64,000 nucleotides of DNA from contig CM076949.1 in the NCBI GenBank assembly GCA_039566865.1, forward strand, positions 12,067,501 through 12,131,500. Direction: 5' to 3'. The translations under genes were made by a program, and so were the position numbers. Shown piece by piece: positions 1-11,449 of the stretch. This stretch comes from Aurelia coerulea. Taxonomy: Eukaryota; Cnidaria; Scyphozoa; Semaeostomeae; Ulmaridae. The notes beneath the pieces were generated by a model. That model searched no databases and was not told the origin of the DNA. It saw only the letters and a program-made list of their open reading frames with translations. Positions within the stretch are counted from its first letter, which is position 1, and each line of letters begins with the position of its first letter.

Positions 1-490
1 GACTTCTACACGCTTTAGCACGCATTGTTCTCTTGGAGGATTAAAGGAATTGAGTCCATATAAATAGCTGAGCGTTAACGCTATCCTGAATTTTGCTGAC
101 AAACTGCTGATGGCCCTTTGTTATCGAACAATAGTGCTAAAGTTATTAGCAGTGAAGACCAAAGGCTTTTTAATCCTTGCATTATCCTTGGGAATTTCTT
201 TGGTTTAATTTCAATAGTGATAAAATCACAACGTTTGTTCCATGATTGAAAAGAAGTTGATATTGGTCATGAACGCACTATTTATGCGGACTCAGTGCCT
301 TTAACGTAACTCTGCTTTCCGTTACAGTGAACAGCGAGATGCCATTTCGCAAAACCACTCTCCTCAGAAAACTATCCCGTCCGCAAAATATACTAAGTAC
401 CCCCCCCCTGGCCATTGAAATCATGCTTTCATGCACTTCATCCCCGAAACTTTACTGCGAGCTCTAAGCCTCAACGGATGTATTCTTTTA
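1..490. other. unassigned sequence, no gene seen
   Basis: I see no coding region, RNA gene or repeat that I can support. A short C-tract lies near 401-409. The segment ends at the TA that flanks the foldback element starting at 491. Confidence 0.5.
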
Positions 491-1273
491 GCTGGGTGCG
501 CCAAAATAAACTATGCACGTTTGGCAGGCCACGATAAATCGTACATAGGACCGATTTTAAAGATTTATGACTTAATCTTTAGCAGAAAGCCTGAATTAGA
601 TTCTAGGATTTTTTGCAAATTTTTCCGTTTTCAGTTTTTAGAGCTACAAGCGAGTTTCTTTAAATTTTCTTTTTCAAAAACACTGAAAACGATCAAAGAC
701 GTTAATCAAGTTTTCTAAAGAATCGACATGAATGGACAAAGAGAAAACTATTTCGTGGTGATTTGGGATTTAGAAATCGATTAATTGTAAGCTGCTGTAC
801 GAGAGTTCATACTATCTTGGGAGAATTGCAATTTTATTTTCAAGGATATAAAAGAAATGCCTTTCCTTTTGTAATTTCATTAAATTTTATGCTTTGGTGC
901 AGGCTATGTTCTGTGTCAAGTGGGTTAAAGAAAACAAGCGAGGACGCGTCATGAGGCCAGCAAGCATGGTATCTTGTTGCATTTTTTGCAATAATCAATT
1001 TCCTAATCCCCAAGTCACTTTGAAAACGTTTTCTCTTTGTCCATTCATGTTGAGTCTTTAGAAAATTTGATTAACGTTTTTTGATCGTTTTCAGTGTTTT
1101 CGAGAACAAAAATTTTAAGAAACTCGTTTGTAGCTCTAAATCTGAAAACGGAAAAATTTGCAAAAAATCCTAGAATCTAATTCAGGCTTTCTGCTAAAGA
1201 TTAAGTCATAAATCTTTAAAATCGGTCCTGTGTACGCCTGCCAAAAGTGCATAGTTTATTTTGGCGCACCCGG
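491..1273. mobile_element. foldback MITE, copy 1 (TA target duplication)
   Basis: Two long inverted arms, about 491-748 and 1028-1273, pair over roughly 250 bp with a loop of about 280 bp. The outer ends read GCTGGGTGCGCC and, on the other strand, CCGGGTGCGCC. They are flanked by TA at 489-490 and 1274-1275, as in Tc1/mariner-type insertions. The short open frames inside follow the arms and show no recognised domain. A second, diverged copy lies at 43200-43805, also between TA dinucleotides, which supports the boundaries. The superfamily assignment is inferred from the TA duplication only. Confidence 0.8.
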
Positions 1274-1275
1274 TA

Positions 1276-1927
1276 CTATTCTATTGTTGCATGCAGCATC
1301 AAGGTTTCAGGGCATCTTTTGCGTTTTCGTGTTCATCTACATTTGCAGGTTGGCTAATTGGTTGAATTTTTGCACCGGTATGTCAATCAAAGGAGCCGTC
1401 TATTGCTACGAAATCTGTCACTGCTACATCAAGTATAAGTCTGCCTTGAATAATGCAGCTAGAAGTAGCCAAGTAGAGTCCAAATATTGCAAGAAATATG
1501 CTGCTCTTTCAAGTTCCTTTTATATTTCATTTTGACTCTTGGTTACAAAATCGTATTCAAGGTTTACTTGCTTCACCTGATTGTACCATCATTTTTCGAT
1601 AACAGTGACTCGATAATTTTTGAGACACAGATTTTTATTTTCTTTCAATTTATAAGATATCTAATTTATGTTCTATTTCTCTCAGGGATATGAAATGCGA
1701 AAACATTCTGATTCACGATGATGATTTCATCAAAATATCAGGTGACTCAAAGCTTACTCTACAGTCTGCAACCCAATTTTGCCCTTTGTATAGCAAGTAG
1801 AAATAACGCATTAGGTTCCAAGATGGTTTTCAATAGAACTCCTAAAGCTTCTCCATCAAATTGATATTGAAAACATTCAGTAGCGCTCCTTAGTTTCTCC
1901 ATGAAATTGACATTGATAACAGTAACG
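1276..1927. other. unassigned AT-rich sequence
   Basis: No recognisable gene, RNA or repeat. Open frames are short and of biased composition. Confidence 0.4.
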
Positions 1928-2238
1928 TATTTTCACTGGATTACGCACCCCTGCTACCAAAACCGACTAAGATATGGAGAGCGCACCAGAGATGCTGTTT
2001 TCGGTAGCAAGGTTGCTGATAACCAGCGAACCGTCACTGCGGGAGGAGGGATGGGTCGATTTTTCGCTTTGTCGCCGAGATTGTTGCTTGGAATGCACTA
2101 GGCGTGGTCCAGCTCATGCTTAAATACGATGAATCCCCTTGGGGCCTTAAATTCACGCGCAGAGGGCTACGTGAAGCACGATTAGCCACTTGGGACTTAG
2201 CCCTTTTGTTATTCGGAGTTTGTAATCCAGTGAAAATA
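1928..2238. mobile_element. short inverted-repeat element with partial tandem copy
   Basis: The ends are inverted repeats, TATTTTCACTGGATTAC at 1928-1944 and its complement at 2222-2238. GTAACG lies on both sides (1922-1927 and 2239-2244). The first roughly 70 bp recur exactly at 2238-2306, so a truncated second copy follows head to tail. The interior from about 2076 to 2238 recurs at 8814-8976. No transposase is encoded. The GTAACG flanks could be a 6-bp target duplication or a by-product of the tandem arrangement. Confidence 0.6.
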
Positions 2239-2306
2239 GTAACGTATTTTCACTGGATTACGCACCCCTGCTACCAAAACCGACTAAGATATGGAGAGCG
2301 CACCAT
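2239..2306. repeat. truncated tandem copy of the 1928-2238 element
   Basis: This matches 1922-1989 base for base as far as I can read, then breaks off before the interior of the element. Confidence 0.7.
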
Positions 2307-2309
2307 CAA

Positions 2310-3460
2310 TTGCTGTTTTTACCGGGCACACAAAGTGAAACTGTGATCTTTGTATACAATCAATAAGTATCCTGATGATAAATACGTTGATCCTAGCATA
2401 TACTATCCATAACTCAAGAGTAGGTTTAGGAGTAGGTCACCAATATATACCAGGGCCCGAATGTTTAAAACTGATATAAGGCTAATACCAGATTGGAACA
2501 ATACAAATGACTACCGAATCATGCCTTTAATCCAAGATTAGCGCCAATCGTGGTTTGAACAACCCGACCCAGGAGACAATTTTTCATCTGGCATTGTATT
2601 TGATTTTTTTATTTTTATTTTTTTTTTTTGCACAATACAATCTGTTGTTAAATATGTGCTCCAAGGAAAGAGTTGTTTGCAGCCTCAAAAGGCAGTTTCT
2701 CTCTAAAATTCTGTCCAGCCTCTTCCGCTGCAGTAGAAGAATTGAAGAGCAAGGAGCAAACATCGTTTTATGAGTAGGTGACGTTCAGCTTTTGACTAAG
2801 ATTGAAGAGGTAATTTTTGTTCAGTGGGATATTTTTTCCACCCTAGTTGTTCCAAAAGTGTCATAGATATTGAAATCGACAATAACATCATCACTACATT
2901 GATAGATCTCCTTGGAGAAGGTAATTAACGATTTGTGGAAGGCTATTGTTCTCTGATCGGCGATTAGTAACAATATTTATCCGACCAAATAGTCATGTGA
3001 TTCAAGAGAAAAGCTTTGTTTCTGAGAATGAGAACTCTTTCCCAGCCCGTGTTAGATGCATCTGTAGAGATTTTTATGTTGAAAACTTTTTTTTTTCGTT
3101 TTACAGTTCGGGATTTTTTGTTTTTTTGTTTGTTTTTTGTTTAGCATTTGCCGAAGCTTGCATTATTTGTTTGGTTTAGAGCATCACTGCTGGTACTGCA
3201 AGAGTAAATAATGTTGCTTTTCCTGTAAAGGACTGAAGTATATGAAGGCAGATGTACTTTGAACTCAAGATAGACTCTCGAAACAACGCAAGAGCTGCTT
3301 TTTGTCTTGAGAATGCATGTTTCACGGAGATTAGCCCCAACAACACAAATACGTTGCTGTAGTTACAGGATAGACTCTGCAAGGCCTATAAAGTAGACAC
3401 ACGAAACTAATGTTAACGCTGTGATGATAAAAAGGGGCTGATTCAGTAACTTCTAAATTT
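2310..3460. other. unassigned sequence with poly-T tracts
   Basis: No gene recognised. Low-complexity T-rich tracts occur near 2605-2630 and 3089-3150. Confidence 0.4.
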
Positions 3461-3462
3461 GA

Positions 3463-3687
3463 TCATGACTCCGTTAGATTCCTTGGTGACTGCAACTGGC
3501 CAATGTGCCTGTCGTCGATGTACTGCGTTAAAGGTACTCCCTGCGATCGAATGAAATGGGAGGCTCCAAGGCCGATCGTTTGATATACGTAGGAGCTTGG
3601 GTTCCACCCAAAAGGTAGCGTATTATATAATGACATACCCTCCTTTCCAAGACAAATCAAAATATTCTCTACTATCTTGTGTAATTT
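3463..3687 (-). pseudogene. DIRS-like reverse transcriptase fragment
   Basis: The open frame between stops on the minus strand encodes about 74 residues. It contains LPFGW, then a stretch of roughly 25 residues, then SQGVPLTQYIDDRH. In reverse transcriptases the YIDD box carries two metal-binding aspartates. The spacing from LPFGW and the DRH after YIDD resemble DIRS/Ngaro-type tyrosine-recombinase retrotransposons as I know them. Only this core survives: there is a stop on each side and no RNase H, recombinase or terminal repeats nearby. It is a decayed relic. A Ty3-like origin is possible but less likely. Confidence 0.6.
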
Positions 3688-3689
3688 TT

Positions 3690-4086
3690 ACGTGGTCGTA
3701 GCCTGAATTATCGTTCAATTTTGTCCAAAAAAAAGTCCCTGGTCAACATTTTCGTCCATGAAAGGAGAAAAAAGCTGATCATGGCGCATTCTTGGCTTTT
3801 CTGGTTTTTATTGTAACAGTCGTGGTGGAATACAGTCTCCATGTTCACCCCAGATTGAAAATGAACCGTTGTGGAGGCGTTCCAGAATTTTCATGGAGAT
3901 AAACTCTTCAAAATTGATACAGCTAGGGTTATTAGGAAAAGACAGGCTAGGGTGATTTATCAGAATGATAAATCTTTCCTTTGAGCGAACCTTGAAATGG
4001 TGCATGACATCAAAACAGAAACACAATGGTTGATACATTTTCAGGACTTCTCCCCGTTAGTGGTAGTTGAGGAGAATAGTCTGCCA
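3690..4086. other. unassigned sequence
   Basis: No gene, RNA or repeat that I can support. Confidence 0.4.
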
Positions 4087-4087
4087 T

Positions 4088-4102
4088 ACATTATCATTAT
4101 TA

Positions 4103-4151
<49 letters not shown>

Positions 4152-4258
4152 CATTTTTATTCCTATTATTATCATTACTGTTAGTATTACTATTATCACT
4201 ATTACTACGATTACCATTACTACTACTACTTGTATTACTATTATTATTATTATCATTA
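4088..4258. repeat. (ATT)n microsatellite, imperfect
   Basis: A long run of ATT/ATC/ACT triplets. Low-complexity frames of Ile, Leu or Asn on both strands come from this run and are not genes. Confidence 0.95.
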
Positions 4259-4307
4259 CTGAAGAAGATTTTATATCGAAACGTCTGCCCTGAAACAGTT
4301 GTGTTTT

Positions 4308-4380
4308 TTATTATATTATTATCATTATTATCATATTTATCATTATTATCATATTTATCATAATTATTATTATTTTTAAT
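4308..4380. repeat. (ATT/ATC) microsatellite, second block
   Basis: Imperfect TTATCATTA and TTATCATATTTA steps. It is separated from the previous block by about 50 bp of ordinary sequence. Confidence 0.85.
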
Positions 4381-4384
4381 CATT

Positions 4385-6000
4385 TTGAATCGAACTCGAA
4401 TGAGAATGCTTTACGGAAAAAGCACAAATATTCAGAACTCGTCGAAAACTCTTTCGCGAAAATACGATGCTGTTAGATTTGGCAATGTATCCATGGGTTC
4501 TTTGGGAATGTTTGAAACCAGTTGTGATACTTTTTCAATGTTAAACAAACTCAGAACGATCCAGGGCTAAAAGGATTATGTGCTAAAAAGTATAACAAAC
4601 ATTATGATTCGTTGCACGTATTACATATTTTGTATACGAAACAAGCCATGGAATAACCAGCTCACCTCGAACTCTGAAGAATTACAGAATCTTAACTAAA
4701 CTCCTGAGTGCTAGCAGTCATATCTTTGCGTTGACAAAGAGAGAAGAATGACCGGCTCTTTTATACTTAATTTGTGTATTGTAAATTTTGTTATATCTTT
4801 TACTAAGAAGAATTTTTAAACCATTATAAATGTATAGATTTTGATTTTTAAAATGAAAGAAGTTCCCATCATTAATACCTTTATAGTAGGCGTTAAAAGT
4901 TGTAGCTAAATTGCAGCTAATTGATGCCTACTAAAACAAGAATTAAATTTTTATTAAGTACAAAATAAAATAGATCTAATTAATATGTTAAGCTGTAATT
5001 AAAACAGCACACCTAGTAATTTTTCCTCTGTACTCTCTATGAATGTTGTAGTTCAAATTTTTATCGATAAATCGTTGCTTTTTGTACCAAAAATCACACA
5101 CTGGCACTTATCGCCACAGCTTCTTGCAGTTATTTTAAAACCACTCTGAAAGGATAGGGAGTCGTTTAAAAACGATTGATTATATTTCATGATTGCGATA
5201 TAATTTTGTGACTAATAAATTAGGATTCAAGCAGTCAATGGCTTTGGAAAAGTCCATAACTACGGTCTCAGCATTGTTTCCACTGCCCAATGCCTCTCTG
5301 CAGTTTGCAATAATTTCCTTCATGCAGTTTTTCTGCTATCTAATTGATTGAAAAGATCTCCAACCACAAAATTAATCAGGATTTCGAAAAGCCAATTCTA
5401 GTAAGGAGTATTTTTGAAAACCGTCTTTTATATCTTTTATCAGGTAGAGAAAAATTCTGAAAGACTGAGCAAGAGGGTAACCCCTTATAGTCACACCAAG
5501 ATATTTCTCTTCGAGAACATTCCATGCTGTTCAGTTCTTCCATGATTGTATCGAAAGATAGGTTTTTTGGTGAAGACTAAAAAAGAGATTGGGAACTAAG
5601 AAAAAAAAAAAAAAAAAAAAAAAAAACTTTTTGTAAAACCTTTTTTGGGGGTACCCTCCAGCTCAGCCATTCAGAACTATCGCACGAGGCCATGTATTAG
5701 ATCTTTAGTAAAATCCCCAAATGGCTGAGATGGAGCGTGTGGACAAGAGTTTTTGTGGAAGACGTTGACGGAAAAGAGCCTCCAGCTTCGTCTGCCAAAT
5801 TTGAAGGCAACGAATAGAGATATAACAGCAGTTGTATGCAACAAAGGAAAGCATGTATCTAAACGCAAGAAATAGTTGAAAGTTTAATATCAAAACAAAT
5901 TTTTTGTTATTTTTTTCCGTTTTTTCTGCCTCCCTGTGTAGGGGGAACGGCCTCCTTCTAAAACACTGTCTTTTTATATTTAATTTTCTGAATTCATTTT
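4385..6000. other. unassigned sequence with an A tract
   Basis: No gene recognised. A pure A run of about 27 bp lies at 5600-5626 and may be the tail of an old retroposed copy, but I could not identify its body. Confidence 0.4.
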
Positions 6001-6001
6001 T

Positions 6002-7143
6002 AGGCCGTAAGCGAATGATTAAGCTTTAACGGCAAAAGAGCATAACAAACAAACCTGTAATCTGTTTTTAGGCCGTAAGCGAATGATTAAGCTTCAACGG
6101 CAAAAGCAATAAAAAGTAACTTAATCAAATTTTAGGCCGTAAGCGAATGATTAAGCTTCAACGGCAAAGAGAATAAAAGTAACTTAATCTGTTTTCAGGC
6201 CGTAAGCGAATGATTAAGCTTCAACGGCAAAAGAGAATAAAAGTAAGCTAATCAATTTTAGGCAGTAAGCGAATGATTAAGCTTCAACGGCAAAAGAGAA
6301 TAAAAGTAACCTGATTAATTTTTAGGCCGTGAACGAATGATTAAGCTTTAACGGCAAAAGAGAATAAAAGTAACCTAATCAATTTTTAGGCAGTAAGCGA
6401 ATGATTAAGCTTCAACGGCAAAAGAGAATAAAAGTAACCTAATCAATTTTTAGGCCGTGAACGAATGATTAAGCTTTAACGGCAAAAGAGAACAAAAGTA
6501 ACCTAATCAATTGTCAGGCCGTAAGCGAATGATTTTTTAGGCCGTAAGCGAATGATTAAGCTTAACGGCAAAAAGAGAATAAAAGTGCCTAATAGGCAGT
6601 AAGCGAATGATTAAGCTTCAACGGCAAAAGAGAATAAAAGTAACCTGATTAATTTTTAGGCCGTGAACGAATGATTTTTTAGGCCGTAAGCGAATGATTA
6701 AGCTTTAACGGCAAAAGAGAACAAAAGCTTTAACGGCAAAAGAGAATAAAAGTAGCCTAATCGATTTTTTAGGCCGTAAGCGAATGATTAAGCTTCAACG
6801 GCAAAGAGAGAATAAAAGTAACCTAATCAATTTTTAGGCCGTAAGCGAATGATTAAGCTTCAACGGCAAAAGAGAATAAAAGTAACCTAATCAATTTTTA
6901 GGCCGTAAGCGAAATGATTAAGCTTCAACGGCAAAAGAGAATAAAAGTAACCTAATCTATATTTAGGCCGTAAGCGAATGATTAAGCTGCAACGGCAAAA
7001 GAGAATAAAAGTAACTTAATCTGTTTTCAGGCCGTACGCGAAGGATTAAGCTTCAACGGCAAAAGAGAATAAAAGTAACCTAATCTATATTTAGGCCGTA
7101 AGCGAATGATTAAGCTTCAAACGGCAAAAAGGGGAATAGAAGA
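6002..7143. repeat. satellite array, ~64-bp unit, about 19 copies
   Basis: The unit contains GGCCGTAAGCGAATGATTAA, then GCTTCAACGGC, then an A-rich linker (AAAGAGAATAAAAGTAACC and TAATCAATTTT). GCCGT and ACGGC at the two sides of the core can pair as a short hairpin, and AAGCTT recurs in almost every unit. Some units are truncated (about 6517-6541 and 6658-6680), which is typical of unequal exchange. Copies differ by scattered changes such as GCAGT for GCCGT or GAACG for AAGCG. Confidence 0.95.
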
Positions 7144-7146
7144 TAA

Positions 7147-7620
7147 CCTACTCGAATGATTAAGCTTCAACGGAAGCGAACGAATCAATTTTCAATGGAC
7201 GCAAATGAATTAAGCTTCAACGGAAGCGAACAAATTAAACTTCAACGGAAGCGAACGAATTAAGCTTCTACGGAAGCGAACGAATTAAGCTTCAACGGAA
7301 GCGAACGATTTAAGCTTCAACGGAAGCGAACGAATCAATCTTCAATGGACGTAAACAAATTAAGCTTCAATGGAAGCGAACAAAATTAAGCTTCAACGGA
7401 AGCGAATAAATCAAGCTTCAAACGGAAGCGAACGAATTAAGCTTCATCGGAAGCGAACGAATTAAGCTTCAACGGAAGCGAACGAATCTATCTTCAATGG
7501 ACGCACAGGAATTAAGCTTCAACGGAAGCGAACGAATTAAGCTTCAACGGAAGCGAACGATTTAAGCTTCAACGGAAGCGAACGAATCAATCTTCAATGG
7601 ACGTAAACGAATTAAGCTTC
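7147..7620. repeat. satellite array, ~25-bp unit (left block)
   Basis: The unit reads AATTAAGCTTCAACGGAAGC followed by GAACG. It keeps the core of the adjacent 64-bp satellite (AAGCGAA, TTAAGCTTCAACGG) but lacks the A-rich linker, so the two arrays are related. Diverged units with CAATGGACG occur at intervals. Confidence 0.92.
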
Positions 7621-7769
7621 ATGCTATCCCTGCCATTTTAAACTAGGGGTATTTTTATACTAGATCTTTAGTTTTTATTACCATTTCATACATGTAAATA
7701 GCCTTTCTTTCCTTTATTTCATTTTTAATTGTTACTTTGTATGGCAAAATTTTACATACATACATACAT
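7621..7769 (+). mobile_element. LINE 3' end inserted in the satellite
   Basis: About 149 bp of unrelated sequence interrupts the 25-bp satellite and ends in a (CATA)n microsatellite tail. It begins ATGCTATCCCTGCC; a similar phrase (ATGCTATCCTTGCC) lies downstream of the LINE C-terminal relic near 62145. TTCA at the junctions may be a short target duplication. I infer a 5'-truncated LINE. Confidence 0.6.
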
Positions 7770-7962
7770 TCAATGGAAGCGAACAGAATTAAGCTTCAAT
7801 GGAAACGAACGAATTAAGCTTCATCGGAAGCGAACGAATTAAGCTTCAACGGAAGCGAACGAACCTATCTTCAATGGACGCACACGAATTAAGCTTCAAC
7901 AGAAGCGAACGACTTAAGCTTCAACGGAAGCGAACAAATTAAGCTTTTAACGGAAGCGATTT
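7770..7962. repeat. satellite array, ~25-bp unit (right block)
   Basis: Same 25-bp unit as before the LINE fragment, which indicates one array split by that insertion. Confidence 0.9.
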
Positions 7963-8010
7963 CAGTGCCATGATAAAATAAAAACTACTAAAATGTTAAA
8001 TAATAAATTG

Positions 8011-8042
8011 TTTGTTTGTATGTTTGTATGTTTGTTTGTTTT
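8011..8042. repeat. (TGTT/TGTA) microsatellite
   Basis: TGTTTGTATGTTTG steps. Immediately after it, 8047-8078 holds a diverged relative of the satellite core (ACCGCAAGCAGAAGGTTAAG). Confidence 0.85.
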
Positions 8043-8099
8043 TTTACGACCGCAAGCAGAAGGTTAAGCTTTAGCGGTTTACGAGCAAAATTGAGAGGC

Positions 8100-8813
8100 A
8101 TATCACTCTGCAAAAAATCTCGTACGCCTTAGGCAAAAAGACAACCTATTTGAGTAAAAAACATTAAAATATCCCTTAAAAACCTGTAGTAAAACAAAAA
8201 TTAGAATAAAGGTCTCGTACGGTTTTGAAGAATGATACACCCCTCAGAAAGAATAAATATCCTACAATACGTTTTGTGAACATACAGCACGTGCCTTACT
8301 AAAACCTCAATTACCCTTTTCTTGTTTTTCAGTTTGAGTGAAATTTACGAGTAGGCCTAGCCCTTTTTTGTGACCCTATAGAACTGCTGCAACACCCTGA
8401 AGTAAACTTTTTGAAAAACGAGTCTTAACGAAAGACAAAAAGAAGAAAACCAAAAACTGTGTGTTGAAATAGAATACGTTGAAAAAACAAAGGGCAGCTG
8501 TATAAGAGCTAGTGAAAATAAACCTTCATAAAAACTCGCTGTGTCTAGGCCTATGCACCAAAATGGCAGTGAAATATCACACGTGCAGCTATGAGAACAG
8601 CAAGAAACTGCAAAAAATGAAAACAAAACTCACGTTGTTCGGGGCAGGTGCATTTGCAACTGCTGGATTTGGTGTTGCTGGTTGTTGAGCAGGTTTTCCT
8701 TGATTTTATAAAACTGCAGTGACTTCAGCATCAGAAATCTGCACTGGCTGCTGTGCTTGCTGTGTCGTGGCAGTGACGGTTCGCTCTGTTTCGATTTTGA
8801 GATGCAGTTCGCA
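8100..8813. other. unassigned sequence
   Basis: No recognisable gene. Minus-strand frames at 8357-8626 and 8630-8926 show no domain that I know. Confidence 0.4.
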
Positions 8814-8976
8814 GAGATTGTTGCTTGGAATGCACTAGGCGTGGTCCAGCTCATGCTTAAATACGATGAATCCCCTTGGGGCCTTAAATTCACGCGCAGA
8901 GGGCTACGTGAAGCACGATTAGCCACTTGGGACTTAGCCCTTTTGTTATTCGGAGTTTGTAATCCAGTGAAAATAG
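8814..8976. repeat. partial copy of the 1928-2238 element
   Basis: Near-identical to about 2076-2238, including the terminal GTAATCCAGTGAAAATA. The left end is missing, so this is a truncated copy. Confidence 0.8.
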
Positions 8977-9821
8977 TGGACTAAAGGACTGTTGAAAGAT
9001 AAACGACGCACATTTAATAATTTACAGCGAGTCCCGAAACACTTTCGATGTTTGATTAAATATTTGAAAATAACAATACGATGAACGGACTTCAATATAA
9101 GACAACCATACCCCTAAGATCTTGATTTAATTCTAGACACAAGAATCTTGCAAGTTTGATGAATATTCACAGAGCTTTTATATAAGCTTTTAAATTCCAA
9201 GTTTGTGCAGAAGCTGAAATTAGAAGTTTTTCAACCGAATTTGTGGTGAAAGTAGCATCAGGCTATCATTGCTTTGTTTCTCGCTTAGTGCCTCGCTAGC
9301 CACCTCGGCCAAATAGAATTTGGAATATTTCCATATCCTAACTCTCTGCAAAACTAAATCAAGAATATGGATGCTTTGTGGAAATCTAAAATGTATAAAA
9401 TGATTCAGCATCTCCTCGATCAGTGGCATCTTCCGTGGAGGGGAGAGGGGGAGGGGAGGGCGAAGGTCAGAATTTTCCGACAAAGATACATTTTCCCGAC
9501 AAAAATTAAGCAGGAATAAAACGTAAAAAAAGTTGCAAAATGTCTCAAAACTGTCATCATATCAAGGTTCCATAAAAGCGAAGAACTTTTCAAAAGGACA
9601 GAGCAGCTGTTTGACACGCGATTGGTATTGAGCGTGAGGTTGAAGCAAGATGCGAGCAGAAGAAAGGAATCTACCGTATCAAAAAAAGGAAAAACACATT
9701 TTTGTGTTGCATAGGATGGTTAGCTTCTCAATCAAATCGTCACTCCTCGAGAAACAAACCTCCGAATGAAAAATATGAAGAAATTAAAAGAATTATGTAG
9801 AGTTGAAATCTCTGCCCGGCC
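8977..9821. other. unassigned sequence
   Basis: No gene recognised. A G-rich stretch (GGAGGGGAGAGGGGGAGGGG) sits near 9435-9460. Confidence 0.4.
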
Positions 9822-10220
9822 CACGGGGGGGGGGGTTCTTGGCCAAATTTTGGGTAGGGGTCTGCCTTGAGCATATTCAAAATGGTACCGTAGGCTAGAC
9901 TAATTTTTACGAAAATTGTACCCTTGGCTAGACCAATTTGACTATTCTCTGGACCATTTTCTACGAAAATGGTACCCTTGGCTAGACGAATTTCGACCAT
10001 TTCCTGGACAAATATTGTCAAATTTGTACCAAATGTGATATCATGATCGTTCGCTAGACCAATATTGTCAAAAATGATACCCTTGGCTAGACCGTTGTAG
10101 GCCAAATTTACAAAAAAAGTATACCCTTGGCTAGACAAGAAGTCCGAAAAAGTATACCTTTGCTCGCAGCACATCTCTAGGTACCTTTACTATGGAAGAA
10201 CCCCCGCCCCCCCCTCCGTG
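9822..10220. mobile_element. G-tract MITE, copy 1 (8-bp duplication GCCCGGCC)
   Basis: The ends are CACGG followed by a run of G and TTCTT, and at the other end GAAGAAC, C runs and CCGTG. Flanks GCCCGGCC at 9814-9821 and 10221-10228 are a perfect 8-bp direct repeat. The interior is a degenerate tandem repeat in which ACCCTTGGCTAGAC recurs; on the minus strand it reads as repeated LAKGTIFV-like peptides. A second copy at 60565-60926 has a different perfect 8-bp flank. No transposase is present. An 8-bp duplication fits hAT-like elements, but the termini are unusual, so the superfamily is open. Confidence 0.8.
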
Positions 10221-10228
10221 GCCCGGCC

Positions 10229-11350
10229 CAAGGGCACCTACATTGTAGAACTGTCTTTATTCTCAGCTCTGTCTTCGTGACATAGTACACGGAGTAATTG
10301 CTGTCCTTTAAAAACTGTATACATAAGAAAACTTAGGGGTATCCAACTTCTGCAGATAAACCAATCAGCGAGCATGATCTCAAGAGAAGATTGTCTCGAG
10401 CGCGTCCTTTCCGAAGCGGTCCAGGTCAAGCAAGGATGGTTGCATAAGACTTTGTTCAATCAGATGTGAAAAGTGACACCGTATGCAAACTAGGGGGTCG
10501 CGTGAAAAAGTCAATCAATGACTGCGAAATTAGATTGCATACATTTTATCCAGGGGACTCTCCGGTGTTTTAAGTGAGGTCTGCCAAGCCACCCTAACTC
10601 TCCCTTTAGTTCTTTCAGGGCGTAATCCTTTCCTCAAAATAGTAGTGAAGTCCTCTGAATGTCGATTTGATCAAACCCGATCAAACAGGGCTCAAGGAAG
10701 AAGAATTGGAGAGTCCCAAGAATAACAATCAATACATGTTTTATAAGAGACTGCTTGGGTGGGTGGTTTCATGATAACATCTATCCATGTGATTTATCTA
10801 TCCATTAGAGTTCTGAATCAAAATATGCTTCAGTACTGAATCAAAGTAATTTGTAATTACGTTCAGAGTCTTTACAACTTAAGGACATTTAAAACTTCTT
10901 TGCTCGTGCCTTGAGAAGAGAATATAATAGCACAGAAAAAATATCATAATGAGCTTGTTTTAGCTTTGCAGTGCTGAGTTTTTTTGTTGAGCACAACTTG
11001 GTTCATACCAATACGATTTTTATGGAGCTTCTGAAATTCAATGACACAAGAACAGGCAAGGAGTTTGTCCAAGACTAGTGTAACAACAAGCTACAGTACC
11101 GCTCCCGTTCTAGTCATTTACAGAGCTCGAAGGGTTCAAAGAATTTGCAAAGAATTGAAAAGATAAAAACGTAACGTGGTCCTGTTGTGCATCGTGTCTC
11201 TTGTGGAATCAAAGGTTTCTATTGACATAATCTTTGGTAACAATGCAATTTAGTGACTAGAATTTTTATAATAAAAATCATGGTTCAAGGTAGTTCATAA
11301 TTACTTATAATCATTATATTCAAATGAGTTTCAAATTATATACAAGAGTT
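10229..11350. other. unassigned sequence
   Basis: No gene, RNA or repeat that I can support. Confidence 0.4.
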
Positions 11351-11354
11351 CTTC

Positions 11355-11443
11355 TTATCCAAGATTTATGAGTTTGTGCTTGTTGACAATGCTTGCTATG
11401 ACATCGGCTGCAACTGCATTGGCATAATCTATCTTCATCATAC
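11355..11443 (-). CDS. possible terminal exon of an unidentified gene
   Basis: On the minus strand a splice-acceptor-like CTTACAG precedes 89 bp that read, after two phase bases, as MMKIDYANAVAADVIASI, then VNKHKLINLG and a stop at 11355-11357. The composition looks like ordinary soluble protein rather than repeat translation. I do not recognise the family and found no convincing upstream exon at higher coordinates. It may be the last exon of a host gene, a pseudogene piece or chance. Confidence 0.25.
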
Positions 11444-11449
11444 CTGTAA

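Noticed and set aside
431..718. 95-codon plus-strand frame
   Set aside because: Most of it is the left arm of the foldback MITE, and the same stretch reads differently in the second copy.
4041..4383. Several open frames rich in Ile, Leu or Asn on both strands
   Set aside because: They are translations of the ATT/ATC microsatellite and have no complexity or domain.
6002..7143. Regular repeats with intervening sequence, CRISPR-like at a glance
   Set aside because: The intervening segments are themselves conserved, unit length drifts, there are no cas genes and the context is an animal genome. It is a satellite.
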